Of a DNA stretch of 64,000 bases, positions 42,408 through 49,755 are shown one piece after another. How positions within the stretch are numbered: the stretch's first letter is position 1; every line of letters begins with the position of its first letter. The translations under genes were made by a program, and so were the position numbers. The notes beneath the pieces are model-generated. The model had not been told where the DNA came from. It was given only the letters and a program-made list of their open reading frames with translations, and did not search any database. The stretch comes from Sphingomonas taxi (GTDB lineage: Bacteria; Pseudomonadota; Alphaproteobacteria; Sphingomonadales; Sphingomonadaceae): the NCBI GenBank assembly GCA_003243195.1, contig QFQI01000005.1, forward strand, positions 124,001 to 188,000, in the 5' to 3' direction.

Positions 42408-43106
42408 TCACGTCGCGGTGCGCAGCACCTCGTCCACCCACAGCGGCACCAGCGTGCCGGCGCTCCCCAGCCGCGTCTCGGCGAACCAGTCGCTACCCGC
42501 GGACACCTCCAGGTTCAGCTCCAGCGTCGCCGCGCCATAGGCGTCCGCCATCTGCACGAACCCCGCCGCGGGATAGACCGCACCCGAGGTCCCGATCGAC
42601 ACGAACAGGTCGGCCGCCGCCAGCGCCGCCTCGATCCGCGCCATCGCGTAGGGCATCTCGCCGAAAAACACGATATCGGGCCGCAGCGCGGCCGCACCGC
42701 AGGCCGTACACCTGCTGCCCGGCGGCAGCGCCCCCTCCCATGCGCGTCGCTCGCCGCACGTCGCGCACAGCGCCGACAACAGCTCGCCGTGCATGTGCAG
42801 CATCCGCCGCGCGCCCGCGCGCTCGTGCAGGTCGTCGACGTTCTGCGTCACGATCAGCAACTCGCCCGGCCATTCGCGATCCAGCCGCGCCAGGGCGCGG
42901 TGCGCGTCGTTCGGCGTGACGCTGGCCAGCGCGGCTCGACGCAGGTCGTAGAAGCGGTGCACCAGCGCCGGATCGCGCGCCAGCGCCTCGGGCGTGCACA
43001 CATCCTCGACGCGGTGGCCTTCCCACAGCCCACCCGGTCCCCGGAAGGTGGCGATGCCGCTTTCGGCCGAAATGCCGGCGCCGGTCAGGATGACGATGTT
43101 CCTCAT
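42408..43106 (-). CDS. cobB: NAD-dependent protein deacylase, class III sirtuin (CobB-like)
   Basis: 232 residues. NAD site GAGISAESGIATFRG at 9-23, catalytic His106 in MLHMHGEL, Zn cysteines Cys114, Cys117, Cys133 and Cys136, and TQNVDDLHERAG. Tyr53 and Arg56 (FYDLRR) form the Y-x-x-R pair that lets class III sirtuins remove succinyl and malonyl groups as well as acetyl. Convergent with gyrB and divergent from the TauE gene. Confidence 0.92.
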   Translation of the reverse strand: MRNIVILTGAGISAESGIATFRGPGGLWEGHRVEDVCTPEALARDPALVHRFYDLRRAALASVTPNDAHRALARLDREWPGELLIVTQNVDDLHERAGARRMLHMHGELLSALCATCGERRAWEGALPPGSRCTACGAAALRPDIVFFGEMPYAMARIEAALAAADLFVSIGTSGAVYPAAGFVQMADAYGAATLELNLEVSAGSDWFAETRLGSAGTLVPLWVDEVLRTAT

Positions 43107-43162
43107 GTGCGCAACCCTAACCCGGCATGGCCGCGCGCGCCAAACGCGGTTAGGCACGCGAT

Positions 43163-43951
43163 ATGACGCTGGCCATCGACACCTTCCTGTTGCTGATCGC
43201 GACCGCCTTCGTCGCCGGCGCGATCGACGCGCTGGCGGGCGGCGGCGGGTTGCTGACGATTCCCGCGCTGCTCGCCTCGGGCATCCCGCCGGTCGCCGCA
43301 CTGGCGACCAACAAGCTGCAGAGCGCCGCGGGCACCGCGTCGGCGTTCCTCACCTTCCACCGCGCGGGCCATGTCGATCTGCGCCGCTTCGCGCTGCCGG
43401 CGGCGGGCGCCTTTGCGGGATCGGTGGCGGGCGCGGTGGTGGTCCAGCACGTCGATCCGCATTTCCTGTCCGCGTTCGTACCGGTGCTGCTGATCGCGAT
43501 GGCGCTGTATTTCCTGCTCGCCCCGCCGATGAGCGAGATCGACCGCCACGCGCGCGTCGGGCGCGCCGGCCTGACGATCGCGGCGGCGGCGCTCGGTTTC
43601 TACGACGGGTTCTTCGGGCCGGGCACCGGATCGTTCCTGACCACCGCACTCGTCGCGCTGGGCGGACTGGGGCTGGTCCGCGCGATCGCCAACACCAAGT
43701 TCCTGAACCTGGCGACCAATGTCGCCGCGCTGGCGGCGATGATCGCCGGGGGCAAGGTGCTGTGGCTGCTGGGCGGCGCGATGGCGGCGGCGAACGTCGC
43801 GGGCAACCAGCTCGGCGCGTACCTGGCGCTGCGCCATGGCGGGAAGGGCGTGCGACCGCTGCTGGTCGCCATGTCGCTGGCGCTGACCGTCAAGCTGCTC
43901 GCCGACCCGGCCAATCCGATATGGCACCTGCTGCCGCGCCCGGACGGTTGA
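43163..43951 (+). CDS. TauE/SafE family membrane permease
   Basis: 262 residues, about eight membrane helices. The family motifs FVAGAIDALAGGGGLLTIPALL near 14-38 and GFYDGFFGPGTGSFL near 140 are present, the two halves being an internal repeat. Members export sulfite, sulfoacetate or other organic sulfur anions, or act as sulfur importers; the substrate here is unknown. Confidence 0.88.
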   Translation: MTLAIDTFLLLIATAFVAGAIDALAGGGGLLTIPALLASGIPPVAALATNKLQSAAGTASAFLTFHRAGHVDLRRFALPAAGAFAGSVAGAVVVQHVDPHFLSAFVPVLLIAMALYFLLAPPMSEIDRHARVGRAGLTIAAAALGFYDGFFGPGTGSFLTTALVALGGLGLVRAIANTKFLNLATNVAALAAMIAGGKVLWLLGGAMAAANVAGNQLGAYLALRHGGKGVRPLLVAMSLALTVKLLADPANPIWHLLPRPDG

Positions 43952-43976
43952 GCGGTCTACCCCGGCCCCGCGCCTC

Positions 43977-44525
43977 TTATCGGCTGGCGATCAGCCTGCC
44001 GCCCGCTTCGTCGGCCAGCGATGGAGAGACATAGGCTTCGTCCGTCACCTCCACGGTGGCGCCTAGCCGGGTGACCGCAAACAGCTTCTTCGCGAAGGCT
44101 GTCGGCAGCCGGATGCAGCCGTGCGACGCGGGAAAGCCCGGGTTGCGCCCGGCGTGCAACGCCACGCCGTCCCATGTCAGCCGCTGCATATATGGCATCG
44201 CCGCATCGTCGTAGAGGTTGGAGCGGTGATCCTGCTTCTTCTGCAGGATCGTGAAGGAGCCCAGCGGCGTCGGCTTCTCGTCCGCACCGGTCGATACTGA
44301 CGAGGCCGCGATCAGCCGTTGTCCGCGAAAGACATAGGCCCGCTGGTCCGGGATCGAGATCAGCACGCTCACCGCTCCCGTCGCGCCGGCCTCGTCGGCC
44401 CACAGGAAGTGGTTCGGGGGCAGCGCCGCCGCCGCCTCGGTGATCGCGCGCCCGTCCATCGGTCGCGCAGCCGCCGGCGCCGCGGCCAGCAGCGACAGGA
44501 TGAGGAACGGGGTGATTCGACGCAT
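43977..44525 (-). CDS. L,D-transpeptidase (YkuD family)
   Basis: 182 residues. Signal peptide MRRITPFLILSLLAAAPAAA, then one YkuD catalytic domain with the motif HAGRNPGFPASHGCIRLP, where the Cys of SHGC is the nucleophile. It forms 3-3 cross-links in peptidoglycan or attaches proteins to it, in the periplasm. An EcfG-like promoter (GGAAC-N17-CGTT) lies 132 bases upstream, implying stress-induced expression. The gene is divergent from another L,D-transpeptidase of a different family. Confidence 0.9.
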   Translation of the reverse strand: MRRITPFLILSLLAAAPAAARPMDGRAITEAAAALPPNHFLWADEAGATGAVSVLISIPDQRAYVFRGQRLIAASSVSTGADEKPTPLGSFTILQKKQDHRSNLYDDAAMPYMQRLTWDGVALHAGRNPGFPASHGCIRLPTAFAKKLFAVTRLGATVEVTDEAYVSPSLADEAGGRLIASR

Positions 44526-44656
44526 GGCTTCCACTCGCTGATCCGCCCGGTCTGCCGGGCCGTTGCGGTGAAGGAACGCATGGGGACGCCGCCGGTGCCC
44601 GACGAAGCGTTCAACATCTGCGGCCAATAGGCGCCGACACCTGGCAAACAGTGGTA

Positions 44657-44682
44657 AACGTTGAGGATTGTTAACCAGTTCC
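44657..44682 (-). promoter_or_regulatory. EcfG-like (general stress sigma) promoter for the L,D-transpeptidase
   Basis: On the minus strand GGAAC (44682-44678), 17 bases, then CGTT (44660-44657): a full match to the alphaproteobacterial sigma-EcfG consensus. It lies in the 198-base divergent gap and points at the gene ending at 43977. The implied leader is about 125 bases. Confidence 0.55.
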
Positions 44683-44723
44683 GTGGTACATGATCGCCAT
44701 TGTAGCGGGGATTAGCGTAACTC

Positions 44724-45464
44724 ATGACCATGCCGCATGATACGGCCACATCGCGACGTGCTTTGCTGAAGACCGGCGGTCTGTTCGTCGGCACCTTGAT
44801 GATCCCGGGAGCGGTGTCGGCGGGCGTTCGCAACCACGCGCGCCGCGGGGCGCCGGAATCGCTGCTGCCGGACGATTTCTACCATCCGTCGCGCACCCCG
44901 GCGCCGCGCCCGGCCTTCGCCAGCGCCACCGCGCAGCCGTCAATCGAGGCGCCCGGCGTCAACCCGCGACTGCTGAAGCGCGCGCTCGCCGCGCTGGAAC
45001 AGCACGGCAGCCGCATCGCCAAGCGCGACCGGATCGCGGTGGCGGATTTCTCCGCCGGCTCGGGCGTCCCGCGCTTCCACCTCATCAACCTGGAGAGCGG
45101 CCGCACCGTCTCCAAGCTGGTGGCGCATGGCAGCGGATCGGACCCGGCGCATACCGGCTATCTCCAGCGCTTCTCGAACCAGAACGGCTCCAACGCCTCA
45201 TGCGAGGGCGCGTTCGCGACCGCCGATTATTATGTCGGCAAGCATGGCCGGTCGCAGCGGCTGATCGGGCTGGACGGCACCAACAACAATGCGCTCGATC
45301 GCGCGATCGTGGTGCATGCGGCATGGTATGCCAACCCCGACATGATCCGCCAGCGCGGCATGCTCGGCCGCAGCCAGGGCTGTTTCGCGGTCGGCGAGAG
45401 CGAGCTGACCGAGGTGTTCGAACGGCTCGGGCCGGGTCGGATGATCTACGCGGCGAAGGTATAG
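44724..45464 (+). CDS. L,D-transpeptidase catalytic domain protein (YkuD_2 family)
   Basis: 246 residues. A Tat-like leader (TSRRALLKTGGLFVG) is followed by an Ala/Pro-rich linker and a catalytic domain from about residue 85 with the YkuD_2 hallmarks IVVHAAWYANPDMIRQ and GRSQGCFAV (Cys nucleophile near 223). It would act on the periplasmic murein. Divergent from the classical YkuD gene; the two have different folds of the same clan, so they are not simple duplicates. Confidence 0.88.
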   Translation: MTMPHDTATSRRALLKTGGLFVGTLMIPGAVSAGVRNHARRGAPESLLPDDFYHPSRTPAPRPAFASATAQPSIEAPGVNPRLLKRALAALEQHGSRIAKRDRIAVADFSAGSGVPRFHLINLESGRTVSKLVAHGSGSDPAHTGYLQRFSNQNGSNASCEGAFATADYYVGKHGRSQRLIGLDGTNNNALDRAIVVHAAWYANPDMIRQRGMLGRSQGCFAVGESELTEVFERLGPGRMIYAAKV

Positions 45465-45500
45465 GCTCGCACCGGCGGCCATCGGGCGGGCCGCAGGCGG

Positions 45501-45806
45501 TCAGCCGCGCGCGTCGAACGCCGCCAGTTCATAGGCGATCGACGCCTCCACCAGATGCTCCCACAACGCGGCGATCGCGTCGGCGGGCAGCGACAGCCGT
45601 TCAGCCTCGGCGCAGGCCTGCGCGATCACCTGCGCCTTGCGCGCCTCGTCGCGTACCGCGCCTCGTGCCGGCTTGATGCGCGCGGCGGCGTCCATATAGT
45701 CGAAACGGCGGCGCAGCAGCGCCACCAGTTCACGGTCCAGCGCGTCGACGCCGGCGCGCACCTCCGCCATGCTGGTGCAATCGGGTCCGGGCAGGATCTG
45801 GCTCAT
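45501..45806 (-). CDS. Chorismate mutase family protein, PchB-like
   Basis: 101 residues, AroQ fold. It starts PGPDCTSMAEVRAGVDALDRELVALL, then DYMDAAARIK, where PchB (isochorismate pyruvate lyase) has DCTGLADIREAID and DYVKAASRFK. The resemblance points to the PchB/isochorismate lyase branch rather than to the housekeeping mutase at 29978. No salicylate or siderophore genes are nearby, so plain chorismate mutase activity is also possible. Confidence 0.8.
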   Translation of the reverse strand: MSQILPGPDCTSMAEVRAGVDALDRELVALLRRRFDYMDAAARIKPARGAVRDEARKAQVIAQACAEAERLSLPADAIAALWEHLVEASIAYELAAFDARG

Positions 45807-45844
45807 GGCGCGCTGCCTGCCCGCTGGGCACGCACCTGTCCAGC

Positions 45845-45873
45845 TTGACTTGCCCGGCCACCCCGGCTAGGCG
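45845..45873 (+). promoter_or_regulatory. Candidate sigma-70 promoter for rpsD
   Basis: TTGACT (45845-45850), 17-base spacer, TAGGCG (45868-45873), in the divergent gap upstream of rpsD. The -35 is strong and the -10 poor, as is common in alphaproteobacterial housekeeping promoters. The leader would be about 105 bases, room for S4 autoregulation, but no defined structure was identified. Confidence 0.45.
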
Positions 45874-45986
45874 CGCCGCTTCGCAATCGCCCCCGCACCC
45901 CGGTGAAGCGGCGGGCCTGTGTTCCGTTCAGGAGCCACAGCGCGATACCGGGACCAACGTCGTTCGCCTATTGCCAAGGAAATATC

Positions 45987-46601
45987 ATGTCGAAGCGCCA
46001 TAGCGCCAAGTACAAGCTCGACCGCCGTCTCGGCGAGAACATCTGGGGCCGTCCCAAGAGCCCGGTCAACAAGCGTGAATACGGCCCCGGCCAGCACGGC
46101 CAGCGCCGCAAGGGCAAGGTGTCGGACTTCGGCATCCAGCTGCGCGCCAAGCAGAAGCTGAAGGGCTATTACGGCGACGTGACGGAGAAGCAGTTCCGCC
46201 ACGCCTATGACGAAGCGTCGCGCATGAAGGGCGATACCTCGCAGAACCTGATCGGCCTGCTGGAGCGTCGCCTGGATGCGATCGTCTATCGCGCCAAGTT
46301 CGCGCCGACGATCTGGGCCGCGCGCCAGTTGGTCAGCCACGGCCACATCCGCGTCAACGGCGTGAAGTGCAACATCGCCTCGCGCCGCTGCAACGTCAGC
46401 GACGAGATCACGCTGGGCAGCAAGGCGCAGGAGATGGCGCTGGTGCTGGAAGCGCAGCAGCTCGCCGAGCGCGAAGTGCCCGACTACGTCGCGCAGGACG
46501 GTGCGGCCAAGGTGACGCTGGTGCGCGTGCCGACGCTGGACGAGGTGCCCTATCCGGTGAAGATGGAACCGAATCTGGTCGTCGAATTCTACAGCCGCTG
46601 A
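45987..46601 (+). CDS. rpsD: 30S ribosomal protein S4
   Basis: 204 residues. MSKRHSAKYKLDRRLGENIWG at the N-terminus lacks the four zinc Cys of the C+ form (C- type). The S4 RNA-binding domain reads RQLVSHGHIRVNGVKCNIASRRCNVSDEI, and the C-terminus ends EFYSR. It nucleates 16S rRNA assembly. AAGGA precedes the ATG. Free-standing, not in the alpha operon with rpoA. An 8-base-pair hairpin follows the stop, then the strong terminator at 46707. Confidence 0.97.
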   Translation: MSKRHSAKYKLDRRLGENIWGRPKSPVNKREYGPGQHGQRRKGKVSDFGIQLRAKQKLKGYYGDVTEKQFRHAYDEASRMKGDTSQNLIGLLERRLDAIVYRAKFAPTIWAARQLVSHGHIRVNGVKCNIASRRCNVSDEITLGSKAQEMALVLEAQQLAEREVPDYVAQDGAAKVTLVRVPTLDEVPYPVKMEPNLVVEFYSR

Positions 46602-46607
46602 CGCGAC

Positions 46608-46626
46608 GCCCTGGCGCAGCCAGGGC
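46608..46626 (+). terminator. Short hairpin just past rpsD stop
   Basis: GCCCTGGC (46608-46615), loop GCA, GCCAGGGC (46619-46626): perfect 8-base-pair stem, seven bases after the stop. No T-run; it may protect the mRNA 3' end rather than terminate. Confidence 0.4.
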
Positions 46627-46706
46627 CAGCATCGGTCAGCGGCCGGGCGGCCTCGCCCAGGCGCGGACGAACGGCGTGGCGCCGCCACGTCGCACCCCGG
46701 AAGAAG

Positions 46707-46739
46707 AAAAGGGCGGTCCCGCAACGGGCCGCCCTTTTT
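46707..46739 (+). terminator. Rho-independent terminator downstream of rpsD
   Basis: AAAA, then GGGCGG-T-CCCG (46711-46721), loop CAA, CGGG-CCGCCC (46725-46734), then TTTTT (46735-46739). A long GC stem with one bulge and a five-T tail, the clearest intrinsic terminator in the window; the A-run on the 5' side lets it work in both directions. Confidence 0.9.
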
Positions 46740-46864
46740 CGTTGTCTCGCGCATTTTCGTCATTGCGGGCGCGGCCACGACCGACGCACCTTCCGACCCA
46801 CCCCCACATGGACAGCCGCCCCGGCACTTGGCACAAGGCGCGCCACCCCCATGCGGAGTCCCCG

Positions 46865-48505
46865 ATGCGTCGCCTTTCCCTGATCCCCGCCCTGCTGCTC
46901 GCCGGCACCGCCGTCGCGCAAACCGCCCCCGTCGCGCCGATCTCCGAACAGACGCTGAAGGATGTGACGAAGGAATTGTCCTCCGACGCCTATGAAGGCC
47001 GCGCGCCCGGCACCGCGGGCGAGGAGAAGACGGTCGCCTATCTCGCGAAGCGCTTCGCCGCCGCGGGGCTGAAGCCGGGCAACAAGGGCAGTTGGTATCA
47101 GGACGTACCGTTGGTGGAGATGACCGCGACCCATGTCTCGCCGCTGGTCTTCAAGGGCGCGGGCGAGCCGATCAGCCTGACCTACGGGCCGCAGATGGTC
47201 GCCGGCACGTGGCGGATTGCGCCGCGCATCGAGGTGAAGGACGCGCCGGTCGTCTTCGTCGGCTATGGCATCAACGCGCCGGAGAAGGGCTGGAACGATT
47301 ATGCCGGGCTGGACGTGCGCGGCAAGACGGTGCTGATCCTGGTCAACGATCCCGACTGGCAGACGCCCACCACGACCGGACCGTTCAACGGCCGCGCGAT
47401 GACCTATTACGGTCGCTGGACCTACAAGTTCGAGGAAGCCGCGCGGCAGGGCGCGGCCGCCGCGATCATCATCCACCAGACCGAGCCGGCCGCCTATGGC
47501 TGGAACGTCGTGCAATCGAGCTGGACCGGCGCGCAGCAGGTCGCCGACGCCGCCGACAACCATGCCGGCGACAGCGCGGTGATCGGCTGGATGCAGGAGG
47601 CGCAGGCGCGCGCACTGTTCGAACGCGAGGGGCTGGACTTCGACGCGCTGAGCGCCGCGGCGAAGCGCAAGGGCTTTCACGCGCGGCCGCTGTCCGGCGT
47701 CACCGCCTCGGTGTCGTTCGACAATGTGATCCGCCGCCACAAGTCGCGCAACGTGATCGGCATCCTGCCCGGCACGAAGCGCGCGGACGAATATGTGCTC
47801 TACAGCGCGCACTGGGACCATCTGGGCCATTGCGAGGCGGCGCCGGATGGCGACGACATCTGCAACGGCGCGATCGACAACGCCACCGGCACCGCGGCGC
47901 TGGTCGCGCTGGCGGAGGCGAACGTGAAGGCCGGCGCCCCGGCGCGCAGCCAGGTGTTCGTGGCGGTGACCGGCGAGGAATCGGGGCTGCTCGGCTCCGA
48001 ATATTACGCCGCCAACCCGGTCTATCCGCTCGCGCAGACGGTCGGCGGGGTCAACATGGACGCGCTGTCGCTCGCCGGGCCGGCGAAGAACGTGATCGTC
48101 GTGGGCAAGGGCAAGTCGGAACTGGACGCCTATCTCGCCGCCGCGCTGAAGACGCAGGGGCGCGTGGCGAGCGACGAGCCGACGCCGGAGAAGGGGTTCT
48201 ACTACCGTTCCGACCATTTCAGCCTCGCCAAGCGCGGCGTGCCGATGATCTATTTCGACGCCGGTGACGATCTGGTCGCGGGTGGCAAGGCGGCCGGCGC
48301 GGCGGCGGCGAAGGATTACGAGGAGCATCGCTACCACGGCCCCAAGGACGAATATGATCCGAACTGGAACTGGGCGGGCACGGTGAAGGACGTGCAGCTC
48401 TATTACAGCCTCGGCCGTGCGCTGGCCGAGGGCGACGCCTGGCCCAACTGGGTGCCGGGCGACGAATTCCGCGCGATCCGCGACAAGAGCCGCGCCGCAA
48501 AGTGA
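46865..48505 (+). CDS. M28 family zinc aminopeptidase, secreted
   Basis: 546 residues. Signal peptide MRRLSLIPALLLAGTAVAQ, a PA (protease-associated) insert at about 130-270 (VVFVGYGINAPEKGWNDYAG), then the M28 catalytic core with ligands in SAHWDHLGH, NGAIDNATG, VTGEESGLLGSE, VNMDAL and YRSDHFS. It removes N-terminal amino acids from peptides in the periplasm, using two zinc ions. The stop is followed within 11 bases by the agmatine deiminase start, so the two are probably one transcript. Confidence 0.9.
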   Translation: MRRLSLIPALLLAGTAVAQTAPVAPISEQTLKDVTKELSSDAYEGRAPGTAGEEKTVAYLAKRFAAAGLKPGNKGSWYQDVPLVEMTATHVSPLVFKGAGEPISLTYGPQMVAGTWRIAPRIEVKDAPVVFVGYGINAPEKGWNDYAGLDVRGKTVLILVNDPDWQTPTTTGPFNGRAMTYYGRWTYKFEEAARQGAAAAIIIHQTEPAAYGWNVVQSSWTGAQQVADAADNHAGDSAVIGWMQEAQARALFEREGLDFDALSAAAKRKGFHARPLSGVTASVSFDNVIRRHKSRNVIGILPGTKRADEYVLYSAHWDHLGHCEAAPDGDDICNGAIDNATGTAALVALAEANVKAGAPARSQVFVAVTGEESGLLGSEYYAANPVYPLAQTVGGVNMDALSLAGPAKNVIVVGKGKSELDAYLAAALKTQGRVASDEPTPEKGFYYRSDHFSLAKRGVPMIYFDAGDDLVAGGKAAGAAAAKDYEEHRYHGPKDEYDPNWNWAGTVKDVQLYYSLGRALAEGDAWPNWVPGDEFRAIRDKSRAAK

Positions 48506-48516
48506 AAGGCCGCCCG

Positions 48517-49482
48517 ATGACCAAGACCCCGCCGCCGGAATGGGCACCGCACGCCGCCGTCTGGATCGGCTATCCCAGCCACGCCGAATTGTGGCTGGAG
48601 GATCTGGAGCAGGCACAGGTGGAGGTCGCCGCCTTCGCGCAGGCTGTGCACGCCGGCGGGCGCGGCGAGCAGGTGGTGCTGGTCGCCGCGCATGACGAGG
48701 CCGCCGCGGATGCACGCACGCGCGCGCCGTTCGCGGAGGTGGTGGTGGAGCCGTTTGGCGACATCTGGCTGCGCGACACGGCGCCCATCCTGGGCGGCGA
48801 CGGACACGCGCGTGATTTCGGCTTCAACGGCTGGGGCGGCAAGTACGACCTGCCGGGCGACGACGATATCGGCGCGCGGCTGGCGCGGCGGCGCGGCATC
48901 ACGCTGCTGCCGTGCGACTGGATCCTGGAAGGCGGGGCGATCGACGGCGACGGCACCGGGCTGGTCGTCACCACCGAGCAATGCCTGCTCAATCCCAATC
49001 GCAACCCGACGCTGGATCGCGAGGCGATCGAACGGCGGCTGGCGCACGACCTGGGCCTGACGCGCGTGCTGTGGCTGGGCAACGGGCTGCGCAACGATCA
49101 CACCGACGGCCATGTCGACAATCTCGCCCGCTTCGTCGGCGAGAACCGGCTCGCGCTGCCGGTCGCGGCGGAGAACGATCCCAATTGGCAGGTCTATCAG
49201 GACGCCGCCGTGCGCGCGCGCGCCGCGGGGGTCGAGGTCGTGGAGGTGCCCTCCCCCGGCCGCGTGATCCGCGACGACGCGGTGGTGCCGGCGAGCTACA
49301 TGAACTTTTACATCGGCAATGCCGCGGTGGTGGTGCCGACCTATGGCAGCGATCGCGACGCGGCCGGTATCGCCGCGATCCAGGCGATCTTCCCGGACCG
49401 CGAGGTCGTGGGCCTGCGCGCCGATGCGATCCTGACCGGCGGCGGCAGCTTCCACTGCATCAGCCAGCAGATCCCAGCGTAG
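48517..49482 (+). CDS. aguA: Agmatine deiminase
   Basis: 321 residues, pentein fold. Marks: WAPHAAVWIGYPSHAELW at the N-terminus, IWLRDTAPIL, LEGGAIDGDGTG, NDHTDGHVDNLARF and the catalytic Cys314 in GGGSFHCISQQ. It converts agmatine to N-carbamoylputrescine plus ammonia in arginine-derived putrescine synthesis. I start at the ATG at 48517 (GAAAGG seven bases ahead) rather than the GTG at 48502. The partner N-carbamoylputrescine amidase is not in the window. Confidence 0.92.
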   Translation: MTKTPPPEWAPHAAVWIGYPSHAELWLEDLEQAQVEVAAFAQAVHAGGRGEQVVLVAAHDEAAADARTRAPFAEVVVEPFGDIWLRDTAPILGGDGHARDFGFNGWGGKYDLPGDDDIGARLARRRGITLLPCDWILEGGAIDGDGTGLVVTTEQCLLNPNRNPTLDREAIERRLAHDLGLTRVLWLGNGLRNDHTDGHVDNLARFVGENRLALPVAAENDPNWQVYQDAAVRARAAGVEVVEVPSPGRVIRDDAVVPASYMNFYIGNAAVVVPTYGSDRDAAGIAAIQAIFPDREVVGLRADAILTGGGSFHCISQQIPA

Positions 49483-49755
49483 CGGCGCCAGCGCCACGGC
49501 GCGGGCGCCGATCGCCCGATCGGTCGGCGGAGCGCGCCAGCCGACCTGTCCGGGATCATGGTGGCGGCTCGCCGGCGCCGGTCCACCGCGCGGTCGCGCC
49601 GTTCGTCATGCCGAAGCCTGCGCGGCTTTCATCCGAACGTCAATGGCGCGGCGTCGCCGCCACCGGGAACCTGTCGGATACGCCAGCGTCGCCGGCCGAT
49701 CGCGACCGGCGCGGTGGCGGGCGAGCGCCGTGCGGGCCGCCCGGCCGACTTCGCG

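Noticed and set aside
39712..42441. A 909-codon open frame antisense to gyrB
   Set aside because: The gyrB frame has complete family homology; the antisense frame is His/Arg-rich with no motif and arises from GC-rich third-position bias.
46760..48715. A 651-codon frame antisense to the M28 peptidase
   Set aside because: Antisense shadow of a clearly recognised enzyme, with no family signature.
49666..49690. GGAAC-N16-CGTC resembling an EcfG promoter on the plus strand
   Set aside because: The -10 lacks the final T, and the next gene in that direction is convergent, so nothing would be transcribed.
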